Positions 35,138-44,256 of a DNA stretch of 44,545 nucleotides are shown one piece after another. Below the pieces are notes generated by a model. That model made no database searches and had not been told where the DNA came from. It was given only the letters and a program-made list of their open reading frames with translations. The position numbers and the translations under genes are program-made. Position 1 is the stretch's first letter. Each line of letters opens with the position of its first letter. Origin of the DNA: Gammaproteobacteria bacterium (GTDB taxonomy: Bacteria > Pseudomonadota > Gammaproteobacteria > UBA4575); the NCBI GenBank assembly GCA_029253965.1, contig JAQWYM010000004.1, positions 1 through 44,545 of the forward strand. The letters run 5' to 3'.

Positions 35138-35465
35138 CAGATTTTGTAAGGTCTTAGTCAGGTTTTGTATTCTTAGATAAAGCATAGTTTAACTGATAGA
35201 AGGCAAAACCTAGAAGGTTTTAAGCTGATTACTAAGGATTGCTACGTGCTGAATGCTGCCACTTGGCTGCGGATATTGGTTACACTCTAATAGCGCGCCC
35301 TGATTGAGCCGTGTCGAGCCTATATAATGAGTGCAAGGCCAGTCGGCGTTAAAGAGAGATGCTGAGAGGCTATGCTGCAACACATGCTCGCCTTAAACTT
35401 TTATCCAGCCCCACTTTGTTCTCGGCTGGGTGCTATAATTTGCCCAAATTAATAGAGGAACTCCG
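35138..35465. other. divergent hemC/argH control region
   Basis: A 328-base gap with no gene that I can see. It holds a perfect AAAACCT-AGA-AGGTTTT inverted repeat (35206-35222) in the hemC leader, a TATAAT at 35323-35328 without a clear partner -35, and the extended -10 promoter next to argH. I could not assign the hemC promoter with confidence. Confidence 0.5.
35431..35439 (+). promoter_or_regulatory. extended -10 promoter for argH
   Basis: TGCTATAAT at 35431-35439 is a perfect extended -10 element (TGn plus TATAAT), which can work without a good -35. The predicted start near 35446 leaves a leader of about 20 bases that contains the GAGG ribosome-binding site. Confidence 0.6.
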
Positions 35466-36854
35466 ATGTCCGAAAAAGCCAGCAAGCCCTGGGGCGGCCG
35501 TTTTCAAGAATCCACCGATGCCTTTGTAGAGGCTTTTACCGCTTCGGTGCAGTTCGATCAGCGCATGTATGCGCAGGATATCGAGGGTTCGCAAGCGCAC
35601 GCGCATATGCTGCAGAGTATTGGTGTGCTTAGCGAAGATGAGTGTCAGCAGATTATTGCGGGCTTGGATGAGATTCGAGCAGAGATTGAAGCCGGTCAAT
35701 TTGATTGGCGAGTCGATCTTGAAGATGTTCACATGAACATTGAGGCCGCCTTGGTTGCAAAGATTGGTGAGCCCGGTAAGAAGTTACATACTGGGCGTTC
35801 TAGGAATGATCAAGTAGCGACTGATATCCGTCTCTATTTACGTGCTCAAGCCATCCAAATCGATGCCGAGTTGAAGCGTTTGCAGGAAGGTATCTTGCAG
35901 CTGGCTGAGGTCGAATACGCCACTTTAATGCCGGGATTCACGCATTTACAGGTGGCTCAGGTGATTACCGTAGGGCACCATCTGATGGCCTGGTTTGAAA
36001 TGCTGCGACGCGATCGACAGCGTCTAGATGATTGCGTGCAGCGCATGAATAGCCTGCCATTGGGTTCAGCGGCCTTGGCGGGTACACCATTCCCGCTGGA
36101 TCGTGAGATGGTTGCAGATGCCTTAGGTTTTACTGCGATCAGCCGCAACTCACTGGATGCAGTGAGTGATCGTGACTTTGCCATCGAATTTTGTTCTTTT
36201 GCCTCAATCCTATTGATGCATCTCTCGCGGTTTTCTGAAGAGTTGGTGTTGTGGGCTTCGCAACAGTTTGAATTTATTGAGTTACCAGATCGATTCTGTA
36301 CCGGCTCATCGATCATGCCACAAAAGAAAAACCCTGATGTGCCAGAGCTGGTGCGCGGTAAGAGTGGCCGTGTCTTTGGTAATTTGATGTCGTTGTTGAC
36401 GCTGATGAAATCTCAGGTTTTGGCTTATAACAAAGACAATCAGGAAGATAAAGAGCCGTTGTTCGATACCATTGATACGGTTTTGGGCTGTCTGCGTGCC
36501 TATGCGGACATGCTGCCTAATATTCAATTTCAACGCGAGAACTTAGCTGCTGCCTTGAGTCGGGGCTATGCAACAGCCACTGATCTGGCGGATTACTTGG
36601 TGGCTAAGGGCGTCGCTTTCCGTGATGCGCATGAAATTGTTGGCCGCGCGGTGCGTATTGCGATTGATGCTGATATTGATCTCTCTGAGTTAACTTTAGC
36701 CCAATTCAATGAGATTTCACCGATTATAGCCGATGATGTCTACAAAGTTTTACAGGCTGAGGGCTCGGTGGCCTCTAAGAACGTCTTTGGTGGCAGCAGT
36801 CCTGCCCAGGTTATGGCGCAGATTAAGCGCGCCCGTGAAGAATTAGGCGAGTAG
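35466..36854 (+). CDS. argH: argininosuccinate lyase
   Basis: Splits argininosuccinate into arginine and fumarate, the last step of arginine synthesis. It belongs to the fumarase/aspartase superfamily. The signature [20 protein letters not shown], containing the catalytic Ser loop, lies near residues 279-298. [13 protein letters not shown] near residue 105 and [18 protein letters not shown] near 195 form the rest of the active site. The 462-residue length is standard. GAGG lies 7 bases before the ATG at 35466. It is a monocistronic unit followed by a hairpin. Confidence 0.97.
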   Translation: MSEKASKPWGGRFQESTDAFVEAFTASVQFDQRMYAQDIEGSQAHAHMLQSIGVLSEDECQQIIAGLDEIRAEIEAGQFDWRVDLEDVHMNIEAALVAKIGEPGKKLHTGRSRNDQVATDIRLYLRAQAIQIDAELKRLQEGILQLAEVEYATLMPGFTHLQVAQVITVGHHLMAWFEMLRRDRQRLDDCVQRMNSLPLGSAALAGTPFPLDREMVADALGFTAISRNSLDAVSDRDFAIEFCSFASILLMHLSRFSEELVLWASQQFEFIELPDRFCTGSSIMPQKKNPDVPELVRGKSGRVFGNLMSLLTLMKSQVLAYNKDNQEDKEPLFDTIDTVLGCLRAYADMLPNIQFQRENLAAALSRGYATATDLADYLVAKGVAFRDAHEIVGRAVRIAIDADIDLSELTLAQFNEISPIIADDVYKVLQAEGSVASKNVFGGSSPAQVMAQIKRAREELGE

Positions 36855-36873
36855 CTCTAAACCTTAGCCTTGT

Positions 36874-36912
36874 CTGCCGGCAGAGATTTAAGATCACTGC
36901 CAGCAGGTTTTA
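36874..36912 (+). terminator. terminator-like hairpin after argH
   Basis: CTGCCGGCAG (36874-36883) pairs with CTGCCAGCAG (36897-36906) with one mismatch across a 13-base loop, followed by GTTTTAAT. It lies between argH and the converging hydrolase gene and could act in the argH direction. Confidence 0.5.
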
Positions 36913-36936
36913 ATCAAACATAGCTGTGAACATGGC

Positions 36937-37602
36937 TTAAACACCCATACGTTTAAGTATCCAGCTTCGAATATCTGCTAACTCCTGTGCACAGAGATTG
37001 TGTGCAATCGGATAGTTACGCCACTCAATCTGAGCGCCGAGAGCAGCCAATTCATCACGCAGTATCTCCCCAGCCTGTGGTTTCAATACGTCGTCTAAAT
37101 CACCATGGCCAACAAAGATATGTTGCTCACTTAAATCAGGCTTTGGCCCCGCCTGTAGCTGTTTACGCAGGGGTAGATAGGTCGATAAGGCAATCACACC
37201 GGCATAGTGATGTTGGCTATGTAGCAGGGTATGAACGGCCAAGGCGCCACCTTGAGAAAATCCAGCGAGGAGGATGCGGTTGCGCGGCAGTAATGGAAAT
37301 TTACGTGCAATTAAAGCCTCTATCGTCTGCATGCCTGCCTCAATACCGGCCTTATCTTCCTTCGCATCGAGGCTTAAGTCATAGATGTCATACCAGGCTG
37401 GCATCGCAAAACCTTGATTGATGGTGACCTTCTGTGTCGCCGCATGAGGAAAGCAGAAGTGGGCTCGCAAGCCCTCTGGCAGATTTAAATGTTCAGGGAT
37501 GTTTTGAAAGTCATGCCCATTAGCACCTAGGCCATGTAGCCAGACCACGGCCATATTGGGGTCATCCGCCATAATGCGGTCTAGGCTTTCGAGTTCTTGC
37601 AT
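36937..37602 (-). CDS. alpha/beta hydrolase, carboxylesterase/acyl-protein thioesterase-like
   Basis: A 221-residue soluble serine hydrolase of the phospholipase/carboxylesterase family. VVWLHGLGANGHDFQNIPEH near residue 20 supplies the oxyanion loop, LAGFSQGGALAVHTLL near residue 115 holds the nucleophile Ser, HIFVGHGDLDDVLKP near 168 supplies the acid, and NYPIAHNLCAQEL near 200 supplies the His. AGGA lies 9 bases before the ATG. Such enzymes hydrolyse short-chain or medium-chain esters; the physiological substrate is unknown. It converges on argH. Confidence 0.9.
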   Translation of the reverse strand: MQELESLDRIMADDPNMAVVWLHGLGANGHDFQNIPEHLNLPEGLRAHFCFPHAATQKVTINQGFAMPAWYDIYDLSLDAKEDKAGIEAGMQTIEALIARKFPLLPRNRILLAGFSQGGALAVHTLLHSQHHYAGVIALSTYLPLRKQLQAGPKPDLSEQHIFVGHGDLDDVLKPQAGEILRDELAALGAQIEWRNYPIAHNLCAQELADIRSWILKRMGV

Positions 37603-37695
37603 TGATTACTGTCCTACTGGAAGGTTCTAAGGCTATATTATCTACTAGCGCAGATCGTTATAATCGAAATAATTATCACATTATAAAGAAAAAGG

Positions 37696-37821
37696 ATGCC
37701 GATCTTGAAGCTGAATTTATGCGCCGTACTGATTTGTTTGTGCACACTGCTTGCAGGATGTGGGCAGATGGGTGAACTTTATCTGCCAAGTGAAGAGCCT
37801 GTTGAGGCCGAAGCGGAGTAA
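37696..37821 (+). CDS. lptM: LptM (YifL-like) small lipoprotein
   Basis: A 41-residue lipoprotein. The N-terminal hydrophobic signal ends in the lipobox LLAGC, where Cys22 (counting from the ATG) is the acylated residue, and is followed by GQMGELYLP, the short hallmark of LptM, which helps mature the LPS translocon LptDE at the outer membrane. The AAAGG at 37691-37695 abuts the ATG at 37696 but is 9 bases before an in-frame TTG at 37705, so the true start may be that TTG, giving 38 residues. Its place directly upstream of lysA is the conserved one. A perfect hairpin follows. Confidence 0.85.
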   Translation: MPILKLNLCAVLICLCTLLAGCGQMGELYLPSEEPVEAEAE

Positions 37822-37835
37822 GACCGCTATATGTG

Positions 37836-37861
37836 AGACCTCATTTAATAAGATGAGGTCT
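37836..37861 (+). repeat. inverted repeat between lptM and lysA
   Basis: AGACCTCAT (37836-37844) and ATGAGGTCT (37853-37861) form a perfect 9-base-pair stem with an 8-base loop. No T tract follows, so it probably acts as a partial terminator or mRNA-stability element between the abundant small lipoprotein message and lysA. Confidence 0.5.
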
Positions 37862-37904
37862 GATAAACCCAGACTATTAAACCCAGCTACACCTAGGACA
37901 AACC

Positions 37905-39167
37905 GTGTCTCAGTTTCCTGAATTTGAATATCGACAGCAGCAGCTGATGATCGAAGACTCTGCCATTAAAGATCTGGCAGATGAATTTGGTACGCCGCTA
38001 TATATCTACTCAAAAAAAGCGTTACAGCAACGCTGGCAAGAGCTGCAAAATGCCTTTTCTGCGACATCATTTTTGCCATGCTTTGCGGTCAAGGCAAACT
38101 CAAACCTTGCCATCTTACAATTGCTCGCATCATGGGGAGCAGGCTTTGATATTGTCTCAATTGGTGAACTTGAGCGCGTGCTGAAAGCCGGGGGTGATGC
38201 CTCGAAAGTAATGTTTTCTGGTGTCGCAAAACGCGAGGACGAAATTCGTCGAGCAATACTTGCTGGCATAGGCTGCATCAATGTCGAGTCGGCTTATGAG
38301 CTGCAACAAATCAGAACGATTGCTGCAGAATTACAGATGCAGGCACGGGTTTCATTGCGCATTAATCCTGATGTTGATCCCAACACCCATCCTTATATTT
38401 CGACGGGTCTAAAAGAAAGTAAATTCGGTATAGCGGTTGATCGAGCCTTACCACTGTACTTGGAGCTGCGTGATGATGCGTGGGTGCAAGCGGTAGGTGT
38501 TGATTGTCATATCGGTTCACAGATCATTGAGAAAGAGCCATTCTTGGATGCAGCCTCGCATGTCTTTGCCTTGGTTGCGGAATTAGAAAAGGCTGGCATA
38601 AGGTTGAAACATATTGATCTGGGGGGTGGCTTTGGGATTTGCTACGACGATGAGCAGGCGCCACCTTTCAGTGATTACGCTGAAGCGATACAACCCTTCT
38701 TTGACGGCACCGACTATCAGTTGGTGTTAGAGCCAGGCCGATCAATCGTGGCTAATGCTGGTGCATTAATCACTCAGGTTGAACATATCAAGCCGACTGA
38801 GTCGACAACCTTTGCTTTGATTGATGCCGCAATGAACGATTTGATTCGTCCGGCCTTATATAAGGGTTGGCATAAATTGTTAGCAGTGACCGAGCAGCCG
38901 CAGCGTGCGCATAAAACCTATGATGTGGTTGGGCCGGTCTGTGAGAGTGGCGACTTTTTTGCTAAAGGACGTGAAATGTCAGAACTGATGCCGGGTGATT
39001 TATTGGCGGTTATGTCTGCGGGTGCTTATGCTATGAGCATGGCGAGTAACTACAACTCACGCCAACGCCCCTGTGAATTATTGGTCGATGGTGATCAGGT
39101 GCATATGATTCGTAAGCGAGATAGCCTTGAGCAGTTGTGGGAAAACGAGATTAAGTTAGACCTCTAG
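37905..39167 (+). CDS. lysA: diaminopimelate decarboxylase
   Basis: A PLP enzyme that decarboxylates meso-diaminopimelate to lysine. The PLP Lys is in PCFAVKANSNLAIL near residue 60. HIGSQIIEKEPF near residue 202 and DLGGGFGICYDDEQAPP near 243 are the barrel's phosphate-binding parts. EPGRSIVANAG near 285 and GPVCESGDFFAKGREM near 345 complete the dimer active site. It has 420 residues. The start is a GTG at 37905 with AGGA 6 bases upstream. It stands upstream of dapF, the enzyme that makes its substrate. Confidence 0.96.
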   Translation: MSQFPEFEYRQQQLMIEDSAIKDLADEFGTPLYIYSKKALQQRWQELQNAFSATSFLPCFAVKANSNLAILQLLASWGAGFDIVSIGELERVLKAGGDASKVMFSGVAKREDEIRRAILAGIGCINVESAYELQQIRTIAAELQMQARVSLRINPDVDPNTHPYISTGLKESKFGIAVDRALPLYLELRDDAWVQAVGVDCHIGSQIIEKEPFLDAASHVFALVAELEKAGIRLKHIDLGGGFGICYDDEQAPPFSDYAEAIQPFFDGTDYQLVLEPGRSIVANAGALITQVEHIKPTESTTFALIDAAMNDLIRPALYKGWHKLLAVTEQPQRAHKTYDVVGPVCESGDFFAKGREMSELMPGDLLAVMSAGAYAMSMASNYNSRQRPCELLVDGDQVHMIRKRDSLEQLWENEIKLDL

Positions 39168-39297
39168 CAGTTTAAACTTGGCCTCTGACAGTTGGTGATG
39201 GCAGGTAAAGCAGATCAGGTGGGTATTCAAGTGATCATCGTAAGATGCGTCTTGAAGAAAATTCAGTCATTGATCGCATAGTTTTGCGAGGAGCACC

Positions 39298-40128
39298 ATG
39301 AAGATCGATTTTGTAAAGATGCATGGCCTTGGCAATGACTTTGTCATGCTGGATGCGACACGCAATAAATTTAATCTCAGTAAGAAACAGATTATTGCTT
39401 TAGCACATCGCCATACAGGTGTTGGTTTTGACCAGCTACTCATTGTTGAGCCTGCAGCTAATGCTGAAGTAGATTTTTCCTATCGCATTTTTAATAGTGA
39501 TGGTAATGAGGTTGAGCAATGTGGGAATGGTGCTCGTTGTTTTGCGCAGTTTGTTCGTAAGATAGGACTAACAGATAAGCGTGAAATTAAAGTGCAAACA
39601 CTGGCGGCGATCATGCACTTAAAAGTATTGAATGAGACTGATGTCGAAGTTGATATGGGTAAGGCCGTATTTACGCCTGCGGAAATCCCTTTTCTCACAA
39701 AAGAAACTAAAGCGCCCTATCATCTCAAGTTGAACCGTACTGATGTCGAGTTTGAAGTGGTGAATATCGGCAATCCGCATGCCGTAATATTTGTAGATGA
39801 TGTCGACGCAGTCGATATTCAATCGATTGGTGCAGAGTTAGAAATTCATCCTGCATTTCCGAAACGTTGTAATGTGCAATTTGTGCAGGTTATGGCGCGT
39901 GATCAGATTAAGCAGCGTATCTTTGAACGCGGTGCAGGTGAGACAATGGCCAGCGGTTCTGGTGCCTGTGCAGGTGCTGCCGCTGCCATGCACACTGGGC
40001 AGGTTGCTAATCAGTTGCGCGTGAGTATGCCTGGTGGTGAGTTGAGTCTGAGTTTTGATTTACAGACAGAGCATATTTTACTGACAGGGCCGACTGCCTT
40101 TAGCTTCTATGGGAGTGTAGAGTTATGA
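39298..40128 (+). CDS. dapF: diaminopimelate epimerase (second catalytic Cys replaced by Ser)
   Basis: Interconverts LL-diaminopimelate and meso-diaminopimelate for lysine and peptidoglycan. The fold is clearly DapF: MKIDFVKMHGLGNDFVMLD at the start, GFDQLL, and EQCGNGARCFA with the first catalytic Cys75. NIGNPHAVIFVDD and ERGAGETMASGSGACAG follow. In characterised DapF the last motif is ACGSGAC, and its first Cys (217 in Haemophilus) is the second acid/base residue. Here the codon at 39952-39954 is AGC, so the residue is Ser219. Otherwise length (276) and motifs are normal. Activity, altered specificity or a sequencing error cannot be separated here. It overlaps the next gene by ATGA. Confidence 0.93.
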   Translation: MKIDFVKMHGLGNDFVMLDATRNKFNLSKKQIIALAHRHTGVGFDQLLIVEPAANAEVDFSYRIFNSDGNEVEQCGNGARCFAQFVRKIGLTDKREIKVQTLAAIMHLKVLNETDVEVDMGKAVFTPAEIPFLTKETKAPYHLKLNRTDVEFEVVNIGNPHAVIFVDDVDAVDIQSIGAELEIHPAFPKRCNVQFVQVMARDQIKQRIFERGAGETMASGSGACAGAAAAMHTGQVANQLRVSMPGGELSLSFDLQTEHILLTGPTAFSFYGSVEL

Positions 40129-40856
40129 CAAAAGATATTGATGCTGATGAAGTTGTGCTGGCTGAAGAAAACACGCAGCAAAAAAACCCAGTAATACTGG
40201 ATGCAAAAGCCGTTGTAGACTATCTGCAACAGACACCTGATTTCTTTGAGCAACACGCGGCCTTATTGAGTGATATGAAACTCCAGCACAGCGCAGGGGG
40301 TGCGATTTCATTGATTGAGCGGCAGGTTGCTGTGCTCAGAGAAAAAAACCAAGCGCTGGAAAGTAATATTTTACAACTAGTGCAAATTGCACAAGATAAT
40401 GAGATCTTGCAAGAGCAGCTACATCGTATCGCACAGCGAATGATTGAGGCAGAGAATAATAATAATATTTTTGCCGTGGTCGCAGATTTATTAAGTAATG
40501 AGTTTCCAGTTTTAGAAGTAGGCCTGCGTCTAACCGCGATTGATGAGCAGTGGGCATTACCAGCAGAGCAATTGGTGACTGAGGCAGAACTAGAGCAAGC
40601 GGTATTGCGTAGAATATTTGTCGATAATGAGCGTGAGTGTCAGTTCCTTATGAATGACGATTTGAATACCTTCTTTCCCCAACATTTAAATGTACGCTCG
40701 GGTGTTGCAATACCTCTGCGAGCCAATCAAAATTTCGGTGTGCTTTTATTAGCGAGCACCAATGATGAACGTTTTCGTGAGGGCATGGGCACTTTATTCT
40801 TAGATAACTTGGCTGATTTACTTGGGCGTAAGTTTAAAAAAATGCTAAAAGACTAA
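40125..40856 (+). CDS. DUF484 family protein (GAF-like)
   Basis: A 243-residue soluble protein. The N-terminal part (AVVDYLQQTPDFFEQHAALL near residues 29-48, then SLIERQVAVLREKNQALESN) is the hallmark of DUF484 and leads through a coiled coil into a GAF-like domain (about 105-235) with SGVAIPLRANQNFGVLLLAS. The function is unknown. The gene sits between dapF and xerC in most gammaproteobacteria. It overlaps dapF by four bases, so translation is coupled. Confidence 0.9.
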   Translation: MTKDIDADEVVLAEENTQQKNPVILDAKAVVDYLQQTPDFFEQHAALLSDMKLQHSAGGAISLIERQVAVLREKNQALESNILQLVQIAQDNEILQEQLHRIAQRMIEAENNNNIFAVVADLLSNEFPVLEVGLRLTAIDEQWALPAEQLVTEAELEQAVLRRIFVDNERECQFLMNDDLNTFFPQHLNVRSGVAIPLRANQNFGVLLLASTNDERFREGMGTLFLDNLADLLGRKFKKMLKD

Positions 40857-40866
40857 CGGCATATAA

Positions 40867-41772
40867 ATGATGGACGCTGCTGTGACATTGCGCGAATATT
40901 TAGCTTATTTGTATGCTATTAAGCACTACTCTAAGGCAACCTTGGATGCCTATAATCGTGATATTGCTAGCTTTGTCAGCTTTCTAGAAACGGCAAGAGC
41001 ACATGATTATTTGGCTGTGGATGCCGATGATGTGCGTGCTTTTGTGAGTCTACGAAGACGTCAGGGTTTAGCCAGTAGCAGTAGTCAACGATTACTCTCT
41101 TCGCTACGTGGATTCTACCGATACCTACTCAAAGATAAACTTATTGAAGTTAATCCAGTCACCGATATTCGTGCGCCAAAAAAAGAAAAAAAATTGCCAC
41201 AGATGCTGGATGTCGATCAACTCGATCAATTGTTGGCGGATGAAGGTCAGCAGGCTTTAGAGATTCGTGATCATGCGATGCTTGAGTTGATGTATTCCTC
41301 AGGCCTCAGATTAGCGGAGCTGGTGGCCTTAAATAGCAATGATATTGATCGCCGTGCTGGACAGGTCATGGTTACTGGTAAGGGCAACAAAACACGCTAT
41401 CTTCCGGTGGGTGCTGCCGCTCTTAAAGCGGTTGGGCGCTGGCTTAAGGAGCGTCAATTGTTACTATCGACTGACGAACTAGCGCTTTTCATCAGTCGAC
41501 GGGGCACTCGCTTATCACACCGTGCAGTTCAATTGAGGCTGAAAAGTCGAGCACAGAGCGTGCTTTCTGGCGTCAAATTGCATCCACACATGCTGCGTCA
41601 TTCCTTTGCCAGTCATTTACTGGAATCCAGTGGTGATTTACGTGCTGTACAAGAGCTACTAGGGCATTCGAATATCAGCACCACACAAATTTATACACAA
41701 CTTAATTTTCAACACCTGTCTAAGGTTTATGATCAAGCTCATCCACGGGCGCGAAAGACAACTAAAGACTAG
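40867..41772 (+). CDS. xerC: tyrosine recombinase XerC
   Basis: With XerD it resolves chromosome dimers at dif. The N-terminal SAM-like core-binding domain (about residues 5-90, YSKATLDAYNRDIASFVSFL) is followed by the catalytic domain with all key residues: Arg in MYSSGLRLAELVAL, Lys in VTGKGNKTRYLPV, His and Arg in HPHMLRHSFASHLLES, His in VQELLGHSNIS, and the nucleophile Tyr in STTQIYTQL. Its 301 residues, and its position after dapF and the DUF484 gene, point to XerC rather than XerD. Two ATG codons in tandem open the frame. The following 217 bases before hslV are non-coding. Confidence 0.95.
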   Translation: MMDAAVTLREYLAYLYAIKHYSKATLDAYNRDIASFVSFLETARAHDYLAVDADDVRAFVSLRRRQGLASSSSQRLLSSLRGFYRYLLKDKLIEVNPVTDIRAPKKEKKLPQMLDVDQLDQLLADEGQQALEIRDHAMLELMYSSGLRLAELVALNSNDIDRRAGQVMVTGKGNKTRYLPVGAAALKAVGRWLKERQLLLSTDELALFISRRGTRLSHRAVQLRLKSRAQSVLSGVKLHPHMLRHSFASHLLESSGDLRAVQELLGHSNISTTQIYTQLNFQHLSKVYDQAHPRARKTTKD

Positions 41773-41989
41773 ATTTACCGCCAGTCACAGACGCTTGGTG
41801 TACAATTGGCACCGCAGGTTAGCCAGCACTAACAGTGTTTGCGTGCAGGCTTTGCAGCTAATAAAGGAAGAGGCATCAAAATAACCTTATCCGGCCTATT
41901 TTTCGATGGATTACTAATTAAGCGCTTAACTGCGTTTAGACCCAATAGTTAACTTGAGTGTGACTCGATAGAGTTAGGAATAAACAAAA

Positions 41990-42541
41990 ATGGAACAATT
42001 TATTGGTACTACCATTGTCTCTGTGCGAAGGGCTAATCAAGTTATTTTGGGTGGTGATGGTCAAGTAACGCTTGGCAATACGATCATGAAGGCCAATGCA
42101 AATAAAGTCAGACGATTATACCAGGATCGCGTTTTAGCAGGCTTTGCTGGGGGTACGGCAGATGCCTTCACTCTTTTTGAGCGCTTTGAAGGGAAGTTAG
42201 AGAAGCATGGTGGACATCTGACGCGCGCCGCTGTTGAATTGGCCAAAGATTGGCGCAGTGATCGTATGTTACGCCGCTTAGAGGCCTTATTAGTTGTGGC
42301 TGATGTGACCACGTCTCTAGTGATCTCGGGTAATGGTGATGTCATTGAACCAGAAGGAGACCTTATTTCGATAGGCTCTGGTGGTCCATTTGCTCAAGCA
42401 GCCGGACAAGCCTTACTTGAGCATACCGAACTGGATGCGCGATCGATTGTTGAAAACTCACTCAATATTGCTGCCTCTATCTGTATTTATACTAATCAGC
42501 ACTTAACCATAGAAGCGCTAACTATCGCTGAGGAGGCTTGA
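41990..42541 (+). CDS. hslV: ATP-dependent protease peptidase subunit HslV
   Basis: The proteolytic core of the HslVU bacterial proteasome. The N-terminal peptide MEQFIG is followed by TTIVSVRR, so the catalytic Thr should be Thr7 after processing. [20 protein letters not shown] and [18 protein letters not shown] are family signatures. [20 protein letters not shown] near residue 125 lines the chamber. The 183-residue length is standard. AGGA lies 10 bases before the ATG. I found no convincing heat-shock promoter upstream, although hslV is usually under sigma-32. The hslU gene follows after 2 bases. Confidence 0.96.
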   Translation: MEQFIGTTIVSVRRANQVILGGDGQVTLGNTIMKANANKVRRLYQDRVLAGFAGGTADAFTLFERFEGKLEKHGGHLTRAAVELAKDWRSDRMLRRLEALLVVADVTTSLVISGNGDVIEPEGDLISIGSGGPFAQAAGQALLEHTELDARSIVENSLNIAASICIYTNQHLTIEALTIAEEA

Positions 42542-42543
42542 TT

Positions 42544-43872
42544 ATGTCTGACATGACTCCACGTGAAATTGTAGAAGAATTAAATCGACATATTGTTGGT
42601 CAGGATGAGGCAAAACGCGCAGTTGCGATTGCGTTGAGAAATCGCTGGCGGCGTATGCAGCTAGAAGAGTCGCTTCAGGTGGAAGTGACGCCTAAGAATA
42701 TTCTGATGATAGGGCCAACCGGTGTTGGTAAGACCGAGATTGCGCGACGTTTGGCGCGTCTTGCGCGCGCACCCTTCATTAAGATTGAGGCGACAAAATT
42801 TACAGAAGTGGGTTATGTCGGTAGAGATGTCGAGTCGATTATTCGTGATCTGATGGAAAGCGCGATTAAAATGGTGCGTGAGATAGAAATGGAAAAAGTT
42901 CAATACCGAGCAGAAGAGGCGGTAGAGGAACGTATCTTGGATTGCCTATTACCACCACCAAAAAGTGATGTTGTGAGTCCAGAGGATGGCTTTGCAAGCG
43001 AGACCCGGCAGAAATTCCGTAAGAAATTACGTGAAGGTGATTTAGATAATACAGAGATCGAGATTGATGTGCGTAGCGCACCGGTTGGTATCGAGATCAT
43101 GACGCCACCGGGCATGGAAGAAATGGCCAGTCAGATGCAAGGCTTATTTCAAAACATGAATGATGAGCAGACACAAAAACGTAAGCTTGCGATTAAACAG
43201 GCACAGAAAGTCCTACATAATGAAGAAGCGCAGAAGCTGATTAATGAAGATGATGTGAAAGCTCTGGCGATTACTTTAGTAGAGCAAAATGGCATCGTCT
43301 TTTTAGATGAGATCGACAAGGTCGCCAAGCGTGGTGAATATGAAGGGGCTGATGTTTCACGTGAAGGTGTACAGCGTGATTTATTACCCCTCATAGAGGG
43401 CTGCACAGTATCGACCAAATACGGCATGATTAAGACAGATCACATACTGTTTATTGCATCGGGTGCCTTCCATTTAACCAAGCCAACCGATCTTATTCCT
43501 GAGTTACAGGGGCGTATGCCCATTCGTGTTGAATTAGATGCCTTATCAGCAGAAGACTTTACGCGAATTCTAACAGAACCCAAGGCCTGTTTAATTGAGC
43601 AATACGTTGCCTTATTAGCGACTGAAGGCGTCAGTTTAGAATTTAGTGATGAGGCAATAAAGTGTATTGCGCAAACAGCATTTGATGTTAATGAACGCAC
43701 TGAGAATATTGGTGCGCGACGTTTACATACCATTATGGAGCGCCTCTTAGAGAAAATCTCTTTTGAAGCCCCTGATAAAGATGGGCAAACTTTTATGATC
43801 GACGAGACATATGTTGATCAACACGTTTCAGAACTTAGCAAAGATGAAGATCTGAGCCGTTACATACTCTAA
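42544..43872 (+). CDS. hslU: ATP-dependent protease ATPase subunit HslU
   Basis: The AAA+ unfoldase of HslVU. Walker [16 protein letters not shown] begins near residue 57 and Walker [18 protein letters not shown] near residue 253. [18 protein letters not shown] is the pore region. The inserted I-domain covers about 110-230 and the sensor II region is [20 protein letters not shown]. The protein ends LSRYIL, the short C-terminal tail that docks into HslV. The ATG at 42544 has AGGAGG 7 bases upstream; a TTG at 42538 would overlap hslV and is not needed. It has 442 residues. Confidence 0.97.
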   Translation: MSDMTPREIVEELNRHIVGQDEAKRAVAIALRNRWRRMQLEESLQVEVTPKNILMIGPTGVGKTEIARRLARLARAPFIKIEATKFTEVGYVGRDVESIIRDLMESAIKMVREIEMEKVQYRAEEAVEERILDCLLPPPKSDVVSPEDGFASETRQKFRKKLREGDLDNTEIEIDVRSAPVGIEIMTPPGMEEMASQMQGLFQNMNDEQTQKRKLAIKQAQKVLHNEEAQKLINEDDVKALAITLVEQNGIVFLDEIDKVAKRGEYEGADVSREGVQRDLLPLIEGCTVSTKYGMIKTDHILFIASGAFHLTKPTDLIPELQGRMPIRVELDALSAEDFTRILTEPKACLIEQYVALLATEGVSLEFSDEAIKCIAQTAFDVNERTENIGARRLHTIMERLLEKISFEAPDKDGQTFMIDETYVDQHVSELSKDEDLSRYIL

Positions 43873-43884
43873 TAAGGAAAGACC

Positions 43885-44247
43885 ATGGCAAAAATAAATC
43901 TAACTGAAATCCAGTTACATCAAAAATCACGAGTACTGGAAGTAGGCTTTGATAATGGCCAGCGCTTTCAGCTCTCCTGTGAGTTCCTGCGTGTACATTC
44001 ACCTTCTGCTGAAGTAACCGGACATGGTCCAGGACAAGAAGTCCTTCAAGTAGGCAAGGAAGACGTTAACATCACCGCTATCGACCCAGTAGGAAATTAT
44101 GCGGTTAGATTAGTGTTTGATGATAATCATGATTCAGGTTTCTACACCTTCGAATACCTATACGAGCTGGGCGCAGAACATGATAGGCGCTGGCAGGATT
44201 ACCTCAATCGATTGGCCGCAGCAGGTCATAAGCGCAGCACTCACTAG
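43885..44247 (+). CDS. DUF971 (gamma-butyrobetaine hydroxylase N-terminal-like) protein
   Basis: A 120-residue soluble protein of the DUF971 family, related to the small N-terminal domain of gamma-butyrobetaine hydroxylase and to proteins linked with iron-sulfur handling. LSCEFLRVHSPSAEVTGHGP near residues 30-49 and YAVRLVFDDNHDSGFYTFEY near 73-92 are family hallmarks. The function is not settled. It lies 12 bases after hslU and just before ubiE, a conserved placement. Confidence 0.88.
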   Translation: MAKINLTEIQLHQKSRVLEVGFDNGQRFQLSCEFLRVHSPSAEVTGHGPGQEVLQVGKEDVNITAIDPVGNYAVRLVFDDNHDSGFYTFEYLYELGAEHDRRWQDYLNRLAAAGHKRSTH

Positions 44248-44256
44248 AAATCAGCG

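Noticed and set aside
35361-35370. GCTGAGAGGC resembling part of a TPP riboswitch
   Set aside because: The second conserved thi-box block and the expected pairing arms are absent, and the neighbours are argH and hemC rather than thiamine genes.
36987-37421. 144-codon plus-strand open frame
   Set aside because: Antisense to the hydrolase gene, which has its catalytic motifs intact. The product is His/Arg-rich with no recognisable features.
41773-41989. Search for a sigma-32 promoter before hslV
   Set aside because: GCTTAAC and CCCAAT occur at about 41930-41945 but are too close together for a heat-shock promoter. No other match was found.
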